Source: JAFDVL01 sp031371805 (GTDB taxonomy: Bacteria > Acidobacteriota > Blastocatellia > RBC074). Taken from it: a stretch of DNA of 19,898 bases. The stretch spans positions 1-19,898 of the forward strand of contig JANMKB010000029.1 in the NCBI GenBank assembly GCA_031371805.1, in the 5' to 3' direction. The translations under genes and the position numbers were made by a program. Under the pieces are notes generated by a model. That model ran no database searches and had not been told where the DNA came from. It saw only the letters and a program-made list of their open reading frames with translations. Positions 8,234-16,340 of this stretch are shown here, piece by piece. Within the stretch, counting starts at the first letter, position 1. Every line of letters begins with the position of its first letter.

Positions 8234-10546
8234 TTACTGTCCGATTTGACGTTTTCTCCCGGACATTTGTTTATTCATCACGTACACGCCGCCGGAAAAT
8301 GAGCCGATGCAAATTCCGCTGGTATCGAAGGGGTCGGCGCTTAATGACCTGAGCCGATTACTGGGTAGGCGTGAAGTGTCAATCTGCTCCCAGGCGCGCC
8401 CTTTATTGTCGGAATGGAACAGCCCGCCCTGGCGCTGATCGCCAACGTATATTTCGTCGGGATTATTTGGATTGACCAGCACGGCGCTGGTATCTATTGA
8501 AGTGCGCAGGCCATTACCGCGCTGCTCCCAGCTTTGTCCGCCATTATTGGTAATAAACAGTCCGTCATTCGTGCCTGCGTAAATTGTTGTAGGTTCGCGT
8601 GGGTCAAAAACAATGGATTGCACGCGTCGTGGCGTGGGGGCTAAGGGCATGGGCGCAAAGCTTTCACCGTTGTCACGAGAAACAAACAGACCGTCAACTG
8701 TCCCGACGAGGATTAAGCCGGGAACGGCGCGACTGGTTGTTACGACATTAAAGTAAGGGTAAGTGGCATTATCGAATTTAAGTTGCTTCCAGCCTTTCTT
8801 TTCATCGCGGGTGATGAACAGCCCGTCCCAGGTTGCTGCAATCAGGCCAGCCCCATCATCCGCCGTGCGGGGAAAGATTTGGGCAATGGCGTAAATCTGG
8901 TTATTCAAATCAATCGTCTCATCAGGCGAGGCGGGAGGCGTTTCAACTTTTGGTTTCTTAGCCGCCTGGTTGCGTGATTTGGATGATGTTGCGGCTTTCG
9001 CAGATTTGGTAGTTTGTGAACGCTTCTGCACAATATTTTTTTCTTTAGGGGTGGCGCTTTGTTTCTTGGCCGGTTGCGGTTCAAGGGGTTCCGTGACCTT
9101 GACGACTTTGGCCCAGCTTAAGCCGCGATCCTCAGAGCGATACAATCCTTTGTTCGTCCCGGCATACAGCGTTTCCGGGCGTTCGGTGGATTGTTGCAGC
9201 GAATAAACATCGCTGATACCCATCCCCCGCGAAGATTGTTGCCAGGTTAAGCCGTTATCTTCACTGACAAATAATCCGCCGTTTGTGCTGTCAAAAATTA
9301 TACCGGCATAAATGCGCCCGCGTTCGGTGCGGTCATGCATGACAACTCTGATCTGACGATTAATAAAGCCGAGATTGCTTGGCTCAAAAGATTCGCCGCT
9401 ATTGGTACTAATCAGAATGCCGCCATCCTCAGTGCCGATATAAACCCGGTCAGGTTGTTCAGGATGAACGTCCACGGCATTGATGACCTGACGACGGGAT
9501 GAAACCAGCGCCCAGTTTTTTCCATTATCAATCGTGCGCCATAAACCTTCGGTCGTACCGGCGAAAATCATTTCGGGTCGTGTCGGATGTTGATAAATTG
9601 TGTGGGTGCGGCGGCTGGTGAAAGGGACTCCCTGAATTTTTGTCCAGTCATTGGCGGCATTGGTCGTGCGGTAAATTCCGCTGCACGCGCTAATCAGGAC
9701 GATGTCGGGATTCGTTTCGTCAATGCGAATGCTGAAAACATCCGAATCGTCAATCACGCCATTTTCTTTGTAGCCTGCCAGTTTCCAGGTCAAACCGCCG
9801 TCGGTTGTTTTCCAGGGACGATGCCACGTGCCGACATAGATCACATTGGAATCGCGCGGATCAACTCCGACCGAATGGAAGCCGCGTAATTCGGGATCAT
9901 TTTCCGGCGTGATGCGCTCCCAGTTCGCGCCCCGATCTTTCGTGCGATAAATACCATCGCGGGCGGCAACTAATAAAACATTGGGTTCTTTGGAAGATTG
10001 TACAAGGTTACGAATTGAGCGACCGCGCAGTGCTTCAATTTCACGCCAGCTATCACCGCCATTGGCGCTAACAAACATGGCCCCCCCGGAAGCATCGTCG
10101 GCGGCATCTTTGATTTGGTTGGAGCCAACGTAAAGGACATTGGGTTTTTCGACATCAAAGAGAATTGCTTTCAGTGCGTACCCGGAAGCGTTAAGACCAG
10201 GTTTTACTCTTTGCCACGTGACGCCCTCATCGGTTGAGCGAAATAATTGACCATCATTTGTGCCGACAAAAATCCGCTGGGAATTACGCGGATCAATGGC
10301 GAGCGAGGCGACATCGCCGCCAAATGGCCCGGTCATTTTCCAGACCCGCTCCTGACCGAAAGTAACGGTTGAGGACGTTTCAATGGCGGTGAGTAAGGCG
10401 TTGGTAGAAATACTGACGCCAGGGTGAGCAGCAGTGTCCAACGCCACCTGCGTTTGCGCCTGGGCGGAAAAAATGCCAGCGAAGCCGAGCAGAATTGCCA
10501 GCCAGAAACCTGGAGAAACGAATCTTATCTGTGTGCCGATGCCCAT
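8234..10546 (-). CDS. Exported Asp-box (BNR/sortilin VPS10-like) beta-propeller protein
   Basis: This 770-residue protein has a signal peptide with a hydrophobic core at 14-26 and likely cleavage after SAQA (about residue 30). The rest is made of short repeats of the form (S/T)x(D/N)xGxxW, such as STDEGVTW, TTDGGLTW, SEDNGLTW and SEDRGLSW. I count about 13, two of them degenerate, usually separated by phrases like VDPRDSNVIYVGT. This is the Asp-box propeller family, seen in sortilin/VPS10, sialidases and YCF48-like proteins. No sialidase active site is recognisable, so a binding or scaffold role outside the cytoplasm is more likely than hydrolysis. A Lys/Ala/Ser/Pro-rich, probably disordered linker at about 480-547 divides the repeats into two propeller blocks. 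AGGAG lies 10 nt before the ATG. The precise function is unknown. Confidence 0.85.
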   Translation of the reverse strand: MGIGTQIRFVSPGFWLAILLGFAGIFSAQAQTQVALDTAAHPGVSISTNALLTAIETSSTVTFGQERVWKMTGPFGGDVASLAIDPRNSQRIFVGTNDGQLFRSTDEGVTWQRVKPGLNASGYALKAILFDVEKPNVLYVGSNQIKDAADDASGGAMFVSANGGDSWREIEALRGRSIRNLVQSSKEPNVLLVAARDGIYRTKDRGANWERITPENDPELRGFHSVGVDPRDSNVIYVGTWHRPWKTTDGGLTWKLAGYKENGVIDDSDVFSIRIDETNPDIVLISACSGIYRTTNAANDWTKIQGVPFTSRRTHTIYQHPTRPEMIFAGTTEGLWRTIDNGKNWALVSSRRQVINAVDVHPEQPDRVYIGTEDGGILISTNSGESFEPSNLGFINRQIRVVMHDRTERGRIYAGIIFDSTNGGLFVSEDNGLTWQQSSRGMGISDVYSLQQSTERPETLYAGTNKGLYRSEDRGLSWAKVVKVTEPLEPQPAKKQSATPKEKNIVQKRSQTTKSAKAATSSKSRNQAAKKPKVETPPASPDETIDLNNQIYAIAQIFPRTADDGAGLIAATWDGLFITRDEKKGWKQLKFDNATYPYFNVVTTSRAVPGLILVGTVDGLFVSRDNGESFAPMPLAPTPRRVQSIVFDPREPTTIYAGTNDGLFITNNGGQSWEQRGNGLRTSIDTSAVLVNPNNPDEIYVGDQRQGGLFHSDNKGRAWEQIDTSRLPSNRLRSLSADPFDTSGICIGSFSGGVYVMNKQMSGRKRQIGQ

Positions 10547-10713
10547 TAATAATTAACTCCTGAACAAATAATGATAAATGATCTCGTGTAGTGAAAAAAC
10601 ATAATCAGCGATTTGAGGTGAAAGATCATCAAAAAGTTGCCAGCCGGGTGGAGCAACGCAACATTAACAACGTCTATCTTACCTTACTTTGTCATCCTTG
10701 AAAAAACACTTTA

Positions 10714-10743
10714 TTGACAGTCCTTTTCACCCCGTGTTAGATT
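10714..10743 (+). promoter_or_regulatory. Sigma-70-type promoter candidate for the PilT genes
   Basis: A perfect -35 TTGACA (10714-10719) is followed after 18 nt by TAGATT (10738-10743), which matches four of six -10 positions. The gap 10547-10824 separates divergent genes and the ATG at 10825 lies about 80 nt downstream, so it could drive the first PilT gene. I see no clear promoter for the minus-strand gene in the same gap. Confidence 0.5.
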
Positions 10744-10824
10744 CAATCTGCTTTTGACCCATCTAACCTCATCCCCCTGATGAATAATTTTTTTCCAGCC
10801 CCGCAATGAAGCTTAATACTGCTC

Positions 10825-11949
10825 ATGGCAACCATTGATGATTTACTAACTTTAGCTGTGCGGGAAGGCGCTTCAGACTTACATCTGAAAACCGGCTGTT
10901 TACCCGCGATTCGCGTCAACGGCGAAATGCGCCCGGTGCGTGCCTGGCATCGCCTGACGCAGGAAGATACCCTGACCATTTCTTTTGCGGTGATGAATAA
11001 TAAGCAAAAGGAACGGTTCAAGGAAAATGCCGAAATTGATGTGGCGTATAGTGTGCCGGGACTGGGGCGATTTCGCTGTAATGTCCATCAGCAACGCGGC
11101 ACTGTCGGTCTCGTTTTTCGTATTATTGCCACCGGCGTGAAAACGGCGAAAGAGTTAAAATTGCCTGCCGTGCTGGATGCCATCGCCGAAGAGCGACGCG
11201 GCTTAATTCTGGTCACAGGTTCGACTGGCTCAGGGAAATCCACAACTTTGGCGGCGCTGATTGACCAGATTAATAACACGCGCAATTGTCATATTATTAC
11301 CATCGAAGACCCGATAGAATTTCTGCACAAAGACAAAAAATCTTTTATTATTCAACGCGAAATCGAAGTTGATGCCGTCAGCTTTCAATCAGCCCTGCGT
11401 GGTACTTTACGGCAGGACCCGGATGTCATTTTAGTCGGAGAAATGCGTGATCACGAAACAATTGAAACTGCGTTAATGGCGGCGGAAACCGGCCATCTGG
11501 TGCTTTCTACCTTGCACACAGTTGATACGACGGAAACCATTCAGCGCATTGTTTCGGTTTTTCCTCCTTATCAGCAACAAGGCATCCGGCTACAACTTGC
11601 CAGCGTTCTCAAAGCGGTAGTTTCGATGCGCCTGATACGTTCAGTAGATGGAAAATCCCGAGTGCCAGCCGTTGAGGTTTTACGCTCGACTGAAATGATT
11701 CGAGAATCTATTTGCTTTCCTGAAAAAACCCGCCATATTCGGGATGCCATTGCCAAAGGCCGCACGCAATATGGTATGCAAACTTTCGATCAATCGCTGT
11801 ATGATCTTTATTGCCAGGGGTTGATTTCCTACACCGAAGCCGTTTTAGGCGCAACCAATGCGGATGATTTGAAACTTCAATTGAAGGGTGTTCGTTCCGG
11901 TGGCTCAGAGGAAAACGAGCAAAAGTCTATGGCTTCTGTGGCAGACTAA
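10825..11949 (+). CDS. pilT: PilT-family type IV pilus retraction ATPase
   Basis: This 374-residue hexameric ATPase drives pilus disassembly at the inner membrane base of the type IV pilus (twitching, DNA uptake). The sequence shows an N-terminal PilT/PilB-like domain (GASDLHLKTG), Walker A GSTGSGKSTT with K138, an Asp box IEDPIEF, Walker B DPDVILVGEMRD and a complete His box TGHLVLSTLHT with H224 and H231. The length is slightly above the usual 340-350 residues for PilT because of a hydrophilic C-terminal tail. Near the C-terminus DAIAKGRTQ corresponds to the AIRNLIREGK retraction motif. No clear Shine-Dalgarno precedes the ATG. The start is supported by the identical MATIDDLL opening of the paralogue downstream. 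No other pilus genes are in the window. Confidence 0.93.
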   Translation: MATIDDLLTLAVREGASDLHLKTGCLPAIRVNGEMRPVRAWHRLTQEDTLTISFAVMNNKQKERFKENAEIDVAYSVPGLGRFRCNVHQQRGTVGLVFRIIATGVKTAKELKLPAVLDAIAEERRGLILVTGSTGSGKSTTLAALIDQINNTRNCHIITIEDPIEFLHKDKKSFIIQREIEVDAVSFQSALRGTLRQDPDVILVGEMRDHETIETALMAAETGHLVLSTLHTVDTTETIQRIVSVFPPYQQQGIRLQLASVLKAVVSMRLIRSVDGKSRVPAVEVLRSTEMIRESICFPEKTRHIRDAIAKGRTQYGMQTFDQSLYDLYCQGLISYTEAVLGATNADDLKLQLKGVRSGGSEENEQKSMASVAD

Positions 11950-12141
11950 TAATTATTTTGTTGCAAGAATGTTTATCATACGGTAAAACTTCCTCCCGAT
12001 GGTCTGGTCTTTTGGATAAAGAGTCGGTAGATGGTGATCTTAGCCCCTCCTTTCGATTTTCAAGTAAACCCCACGCGATAATCACTTTTGTTTTGCAGCC
12101 TCGGTCAAAGCGAGTTTTGTTTATGGATTCGTTTTCCAGCT

Positions 12142-13275
12142 ATGGCAACTATTGATGACCTCTTAACTAATGCCGCCCGCGATGGCGCCTCAGATGTATA
12201 TCTCAAAGCCGGGAGCTTCCCCGTTCTGCGGATTCATGGAGATATGCAACCTGCGCGTGGCTGGCCCAGACTGACGGGCGATGATACGTGGATGATCGCT
12301 AACATTGTGATGAGTGATCGCCATAAAGAACGCTTTGGGCAGGAAGCTGAACTTGATTTATCGTACAGTGTTGCCGGTGTCGGCAGGTTTCGTTGCAATG
12401 TCCATCGGCAACGTGGCACCGTCGGGATGGTCTTTCGCATTGTGGCCACCAATATCAAAAGTGTGAGAGAGTTGAACCTTCCCTTAATCATTGAGAAAAT
12501 TGCGGAAGAGCGGCGCGGCATGATTTTGGTGACCGGCAGTACCGGCGCTGGCAAATCCACCACGCTGGCTTCGATGATTGAACAAATCAACGCCGCCCGT
12601 ACAGCGCATATTGTGACCATCGAAGACCCGATAGAATTTTCCTACCGCGACAAAAAATCTTTTATTATCCAGCGTGAAATTGATGCGGATACGATGAGCT
12701 TCAAATCTGCTTTACGGGGTGCTTTACGCCAAAACCCGGATGTGATTCTGGTGGGAGAAATGCGCGATCTGGAAACGATTGAAACGGCGTTAATGGCGGC
12801 GGCGGCGGGGACGCTGGTGCTTTCGTCTTTGCATACGCTTGATGCCACCGAAACCATCCAGCGCATTGTTTCGTTATTTCCCGGCCCCCAGCAAATGGGC
12901 ATCAGAATGCAAATTGCCAGCGTGTTACGCGCCGTGATTTCGGTTCGTCTGGTCCGAACCGCTGATGCCAAAGGACGCGTTCCGGCGGTCGAAATTATGC
13001 GGGTCACGGGGTTGATGCGGGAAGCGATTATTCAGCCGGAACGGACAAGCAGCCTCCGCGATTTGATCGCCAAAGGACGGGGCGAATCAGGCATGCAAAC
13101 TTTTGATCAGGCTTTGTTTGAGCTTTACACAAAAAAAATTATTACGATGGACGAAGCGTTAATGGCTGCCACTGTACCGGACGATTTCAAGCTCTGGCTG
13201 AAGGGATTACATGTCGCCACGCCTGGCCAGGTGATGCAAAACCTGCAGCAATCCGGCAACTCCAGCCAAACATAA
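12142..13275 (+). CDS. Second PilT-family ATPase, PilT/PilU-like paralogue with altered His box
   Basis: This 377-residue paralogue of the preceding gene is collinear with it. Both begin MATIDDLL, both place the Walker A lysine at 138, and both contain IEDPIEF and DKKSFIIQREI. Walker B reads NPDVILVGEMRD. The His box reads AAGTLVLSSLHT, with T224 (codon ACG at 12811-12813) where the first copy has H224, while H231 is kept. The frame is open back to 12088, but the ATG at 12142 is chosen because it aligns with the paralogue's start. Neither start has a clear Shine-Dalgarno. The two genes are 192 bp apart with no terminator seen between them. The second copy may play a PilU-like accessory role that depends on the first. 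The assignment to PilU rather than PilT is uncertain. Confidence 0.9.
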   Translation: MATIDDLLTNAARDGASDVYLKAGSFPVLRIHGDMQPARGWPRLTGDDTWMIANIVMSDRHKERFGQEAELDLSYSVAGVGRFRCNVHRQRGTVGMVFRIVATNIKSVRELNLPLIIEKIAEERRGMILVTGSTGAGKSTTLASMIEQINAARTAHIVTIEDPIEFSYRDKKSFIIQREIDADTMSFKSALRGALRQNPDVILVGEMRDLETIETALMAAAAGTLVLSSLHTLDATETIQRIVSLFPGPQQMGIRMQIASVLRAVISVRLVRTADAKGRVPAVEIMRVTGLMREAIIQPERTSSLRDLIAKGRGESGMQTFDQALFELYTKKIITMDEALMAATVPDDFKLWLKGLHVATPGQVMQNLQQSGNSSQT

Positions 13276-13292
13276 ATTCTTGTTACTGATTA

Positions 13293-13434
13293 GGTCCTGG
13301 GCTTTTGGGCTTTGGTCTTGGGCGAGGTTTTGCAAATATTTAGTTTGACCAGGAGCGTAACTATTATCTGCCTGTCGCCGGAAGCTAATCATTTGGGCAG
13401 GAGTTCCAAGCCCAAATGCCAAAGACCCGGGACC
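13293..13434. repeat. Imperfect inverted repeat with a nested hairpin
   Basis: The left arm at about 13293-13317 (GGTCCTGGGC...TTTGG) is imperfectly complementary to 13410-13434 (GCCCAAATGCC...GGGACC). Within it, ATTTGGGC (13391-13398) and GCCCAAAT (13410-13417) form a perfect 8-bp hairpin that competes for the same right arm. The gap 13276-13489 between pilT and recX otherwise shows nothing. It may be a remnant of a palindromic mobile repeat. Confidence 0.45.
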
Positions 13435-13489
13435 TCCTCAGTTCATCCCACTTTTTACATTTCGCTCCTAACTCAGTTACGATGCGTGC

Positions 13490-13984
13490 ATGCAGGAGAA
13501 ACTTTACGAAAAGACTCTGAAGCGCGCCTTCAATTTACTTTCCGCCAAACCACGCAGCATCGCCGAATTGCGTGAGCGGCTGCTCGAAAAAGATTGGGCA
13601 GAGGAAGAAATCGTAACTCGCGTCCTCACCCGCTTGCAGGAACTCAATTATCTCAACGACGAACAATTTGCCGCGCAGTATGCGAACTCGCGGTTAACGA
13701 TCAAAGCTATCGGGCGGAATCGGTTGCGGCGTGACCTGCAACGAAAAAAAATCTCCTCAACTGTCATAAATCAGGCACTGGAAGACGTTTATACAGAGCA
13801 TGACGAAGAAGCTTTAGTTGCCAAAGCAATTACGAAACGCCTCCGTTTGAAAGGGAAGCCGACCTCACGCGAAGAAACGAAAAAGCTGTTTGATCATCTG
13901 GTCCGGCTGGGTTTTAATTTTGATCTGGTAATAAAGAAAGTGTGCGAAGTCGGTCAGGTGAATGATAAAGACGAAGAGTTATAG
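13490..13984 (+). CDS. recX: Regulatory protein RecX
   Basis: This 164-residue all-helical protein is of RecX type. RecX binds RecA filaments and limits their ATPase and strand-exchange activity. The family signature is visible as KRAFNLLSAKPRSIAELRER, then a second module with LQELNYLNDEQFAAQYANSR and IGRNRLRRDLQRKKIS, and a third ending KKLFDHLVRLGFNFDLVIKK. These are the three repeated three-helix modules of the family. The C-terminus is acidic. recA is not adjacent, although recX often follows it in other bacteria. No clear Shine-Dalgarno precedes the ATG at 13490, but the start puts the conserved N-terminus at the right distance. Confidence 0.9.
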   Translation: MQEKLYEKTLKRAFNLLSAKPRSIAELRERLLEKDWAEEEIVTRVLTRLQELNYLNDEQFAAQYANSRLTIKAIGRNRLRRDLQRKKISSTVINQALEDVYTEHDEEALVAKAITKRLRLKGKPTSREETKKLFDHLVRLGFNFDLVIKKVCEVGQVNDKDEEL

Positions 13985-14056
13985 AAAGTTTCTGCGGCTG
14001 GTCATTTGATTTTAGGCAAGTCATACCTGGACGAGTTGGAAATTTAATGAGGGTTT

Positions 14057-15121
14057 ATGAAAGTTCTGCTCAGCATTTTCTTTTTCCTGTTGTCCTGCAC
14101 TGCTTTGGGTCAGAGCAATATTTTCTCCCAATCATCCGCCAGCCCGATTCAAATTGATGAAGTCAGCGCCAGGGTAAATCAACTAATTCATTCAGATAAA
14201 AGTCAGGATCAAGCGTGGGGAGCTTATCTGGCTGGCAAGTACCGGTTTGATGAATTCACACCTGAGTTAATCAAACTTCTCAACGTCTCTGAAACAGCCT
14301 CAAATGGCGCTGAGCATGTTCATCGTGCAATTCTGGATGCGCTGATTCAGATCAATGCAAACGTGAAAAATGATGTCTTGCTGCCGCATTACAAACAATT
14401 CAGCGCACAGGTTTTGATCCTGCTGGCAAATGATCCGTTGCAAAATCAGAGTGCCCTTTTATCCCTGCTTGATGCACCGCAAACAATTGAAGAATATCTT
14501 GCGACTTGCAATATGCTGGCACACCTGAAAAATAAAAGCCTTGCTTTTAAGCTATTACGGAAGCTGGAAGTTGAGGCATCCATTACTGTCGTTTCTTCAA
14601 ATCATTTCGGTGGGTTTGGCGGCGGCGATAGTTCTGGTGGTTGTGGAGATGGTTGGCTTAATAAGTTAGCAGGTTTTCCGCCCGTTGCTTTTTATCGCTT
14701 GAGTAATACCGAAACACGCGGCGCTGTAGTACTCGCCCCAGGCCGACACACTATTTATTATCTGCGTAAAGAGGCTCGTATAGATGAATCCGGTAGTATG
14801 GGAATTGGGAGTTGTTTTACTACAATACAAAAAAACACCTATCGTGTTGAATATCTGGCAGAACTGCTCAACACCTCAGCAGAGAAGCTCAAATTTACTC
14901 ACACTCCATCATTCACGATTGTTTGGAAAGGACGGCTGAATTACAGGCTGGAAGCTCTTAAAGCCAGAGAAGAAGTGCAGCATTCATACCGTCAACTTCT
15001 CAATCGCCTGATTGAAGCAGAAATGCTGACCAAAGAGGAATCTGGCTTGCTGGTTCCTGTAATCAGTCTGAATATTCACGACATCAGAAAAGATAAAAGC
15101 ATTTCCCTGCCTGAAATCTAA
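14057..15121 (+). CDS. Exported protein of unknown function with HEAT-like N-terminal half
   Basis: I do not recognise this 354-residue protein. It opens with a signal peptide (MKVLLSIFFFLLSCTALGQ), probably cleaved by signal peptidase I, although LLSC at 11-14 could be read as a poor lipobox. Residues about 35-190 are helical and look like HEAT/ARM repeats (AWGAYLAGKYRFDEFTPELI; HRAILDALIQIN). A Gly-rich loop follows (FGGFGGGDSSGG), then a region with beta character (FYRLSNTETRGAVVLAPG) and a charged helical tail. GAGGG just before the ATG is a reasonable ribosome binding site. By eye the gene is more AT-rich than its neighbours. Its last 4 bp overlap the end of the convergent Sir2 gene. An envelope location is inferred only from the signal peptide. 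Confidence 0.75.
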   Translation: MKVLLSIFFFLLSCTALGQSNIFSQSSASPIQIDEVSARVNQLIHSDKSQDQAWGAYLAGKYRFDEFTPELIKLLNVSETASNGAEHVHRAILDALIQINANVKNDVLLPHYKQFSAQVLILLANDPLQNQSALLSLLDAPQTIEEYLATCNMLAHLKNKSLAFKLLRKLEVEASITVVSSNHFGGFGGGDSSGGCGDGWLNKLAGFPPVAFYRLSNTETRGAVVLAPGRHTIYYLRKEARIDESGSMGIGSCFTTIQKNTYRVEYLAELLNTSAEKLKFTHTPSFTIVWKGRLNYRLEALKAREEVQHSYRQLLNRLIEAEMLTKEESGLLVPVISLNIHDIRKDKSISLPEI

Positions 15122-15870
15122 GTTGCGTCAATCGTTCCCACTAATTGCGACAAAGCCTTGCCAATTTCTTCATGCAAAACTAAATCGGCTACTCCATCCA
15201 GTGGCGTCGGCGTGCGATTGATGATGATGAGGGCGGCTCCGTTTTCTTTGGCTAAGGCGGGCAGTGTAGCGGCGGGATGGACTACGAGCGATGAGCCGAC
15301 AGCGATGAACAGATCGCAACAGTAACAGGCCTCAACGGCGCGTTGCATTTCGTGTTGCGGCATGGCCTGTCCGAAAGAAATTGTTGCTGGTTTGAGCAAG
15401 CCTCCACATTTATCACATTCAGGCGCCGGATCGCCTAATTCAATCCGCGTCATCGCTTCATCCATCGGGATGCGATTTTCACAGGTCAGGCACACTGCTT
15501 CAAGCATTGTGCCGTGGAGTTCAATCACCTTTGCCGGATCGTGTCCGGCGCGTTGATGCAAGCCATCAATATTTTGTGTAATCATCGCCAGCAGCTTGCC
15601 ACTCTTTTCCAAGTCAACCAATGCGCGATGCCCGGCATTTGGTTTTGCGCTGCGCATTTCAGGCCAGACTAAAGCTTTTTGACGCCACGCTTCGATGCGA
15701 CCAGGGCGACTACTGATAAATTCCTGATACTCAACGACACGATTATTCGCCCATACTCCACTGGGGCTGCGATAATCCGGGATCCCGGATTCAGTGGAAA
15801 TTCCTGCGCCCGAAAAACCGACGATGCGATTCGCCTGGGCAATCAATTTGCTGGCTTTTGAAAAGTTCAT
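15118..15870 (-). CDS. cobB: Sir2-family NAD-dependent protein deacylase
   Basis: This is a 250-residue sirtuin that removes acyl groups from protein lysines, consuming NAD and producing nicotinamide and O-acyl-ADP-ribose. The NAD site shows GAGIS (21-25), GIPDYRS (29-35), QNIDGLH and GSSLVVHP. The catalytic His is H119 in ELHGT. The four zinc-binding cysteines are C127, C130, C152 and C155. Length is typical for a bacterial sirtuin. A TTG at 15906 would add 12 residues upstream, but the ATG at 15870 gives the usual sirtuin N-terminus. Neither has a good Shine-Dalgarno. It converges with the preceding gene with a 4-bp overlap and no terminator between. Acyl-chain preference cannot be read from the sequence. 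Confidence 0.93.
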   Translation of the reverse strand: MNFSKASKLIAQANRIVGFSGAGISTESGIPDYRSPSGVWANNRVVEYQEFISSRPGRIEAWRQKALVWPEMRSAKPNAGHRALVDLEKSGKLLAMITQNIDGLHQRAGHDPAKVIELHGTMLEAVCLTCENRIPMDEAMTRIELGDPAPECDKCGGLLKPATISFGQAMPQHEMQRAVEACYCCDLFIAVGSSLVVHPAATLPALAKENGAALIIINRTPTPLDGVADLVLHEEIGKALSQLVGTIDAT

Positions 15871-16032
15871 TTGAATTGTAGAAATGATTTTGTAAGACCG
15901 CCGCAATACGTCAGGTCAAAGTGACGGGACACGGCAGTTTTAGTTATTTAACAGTGAACGAAGTTATGACTAACATTGAGCAAAGCCCTGATTTTATTGT
16001 GTTTTGTATCCATCTGACGTTTATGAAATCTC

Positions 16033-16048
16033 TGGCACGCCGCTCGCT
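16033..16048 (+). promoter_or_regulatory. Sigma-54 (-24/-12) promoter candidate
   Basis: TGGCACG (16033-16039) is a full match to the -24 consensus. It is followed by 4 nt and TCGCT (16044-16048), against the -12 consensus TTGCA/T. The required GG-N10-GC spacing (16034-16035 and 16046-16047) is exact. Predicted initiation near 16059 would fall just before the structured element. One mismatch in the -12 box and the short motif leave chance occurrence possible. Confidence 0.4.
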
Positions 16049-16066
16049 ATCTATAAAAACGTAACA

Positions 16067-16141
16067 AGGATGCCTGGTGACTGACACCGTAGTTTTTGTT
16101 GGGTTGTTCAGCGGTGGCAGTCCGGGGCCGCCAGGCATCCT
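16067..16141 (+). ncRNA. Structured element, possible small RNA 5' domain
   Basis: Three nested complementary segments define a long stem. AGGATGCCTGG (16067-16077) pairs with CCAGGCATCCT (16131-16141), GAC (16079-16081) with GTC (16120-16122), and CACCG (16085-16089) with CGGTG (16112-16116), enclosing a U/G-rich 22-nt loop. I do not recognise it as a known riboswitch or RNA family. It could equally be a dispersed palindromic repeat at the DNA level. Confidence 0.4.
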
Positions 16142-16186
16142 GTTTCATTAATCACACCATATACCCGCAGATTTTTTCATCCATTT

Positions 16187-16285
16187 AGCCTTCCAACAGG
16201 GGCTGCCCGAAAAAATCACACCCGCGGATGACCACACTAAAACCAAAAATCCCGCACATAATTAAGCCTTCCAATAGCCTTCCAT
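16187..16285 (+). repeat. Three copies of AGCCTTCCA
   Basis: AGCCTTCCAA occurs at 16187-16196 and 16265-16274, and AGCCTTCCAT at 16276-16285. All are on the same strand between the structured element and the terminator. The last two are separated by one base. Copy number, length and spacing do not fit CRISPR. In an RNA the CCUUCC core could pair with Shine-Dalgarno-like GGAAGG. Confidence 0.5.
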
Positions 16286-16340
16286 AAAATCCCACCTTTA
16301 TCCAGACTTAAGCAAAGTATTAAGTTTTATTTCAATGTAG

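Noticed and set aside
12088..12141. 18-residue N-terminal extension of the second PilT
   Set aside because: The paralogue starts at the equivalent of 12142 (MATIDDLL), and the extension is Cys/Phe/Trp-rich and non-homologous.
11958..12155. Short plus-strand frame between the two PilT genes
   Set aside because: It overlaps the true start of the second PilT in another frame, has no ribosome binding site and shows no recognisable domain.
15871..15906. TTG start extending the Sir2 protein by 12 residues
   Set aside because: The ATG at 15870 gives the normal sirtuin N-terminus, and the extension (RRSYKIISTIQ) has no family match or ribosome binding site.
15944..16138. Minus-strand 64-codon frame in the gap
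   Set aside because: Its first half is the reverse strand of the palindromic element, with Pro/Arg-rich composition and no recognisable domain. It is more likely a by-product of the structure.
16187..16285. AGCCTTCCA copies as a CRISPR array
   Set aside because: The units are only 9-10 nt, spacing is irregular (about 70 nt and 1 nt), and there are no cas genes.
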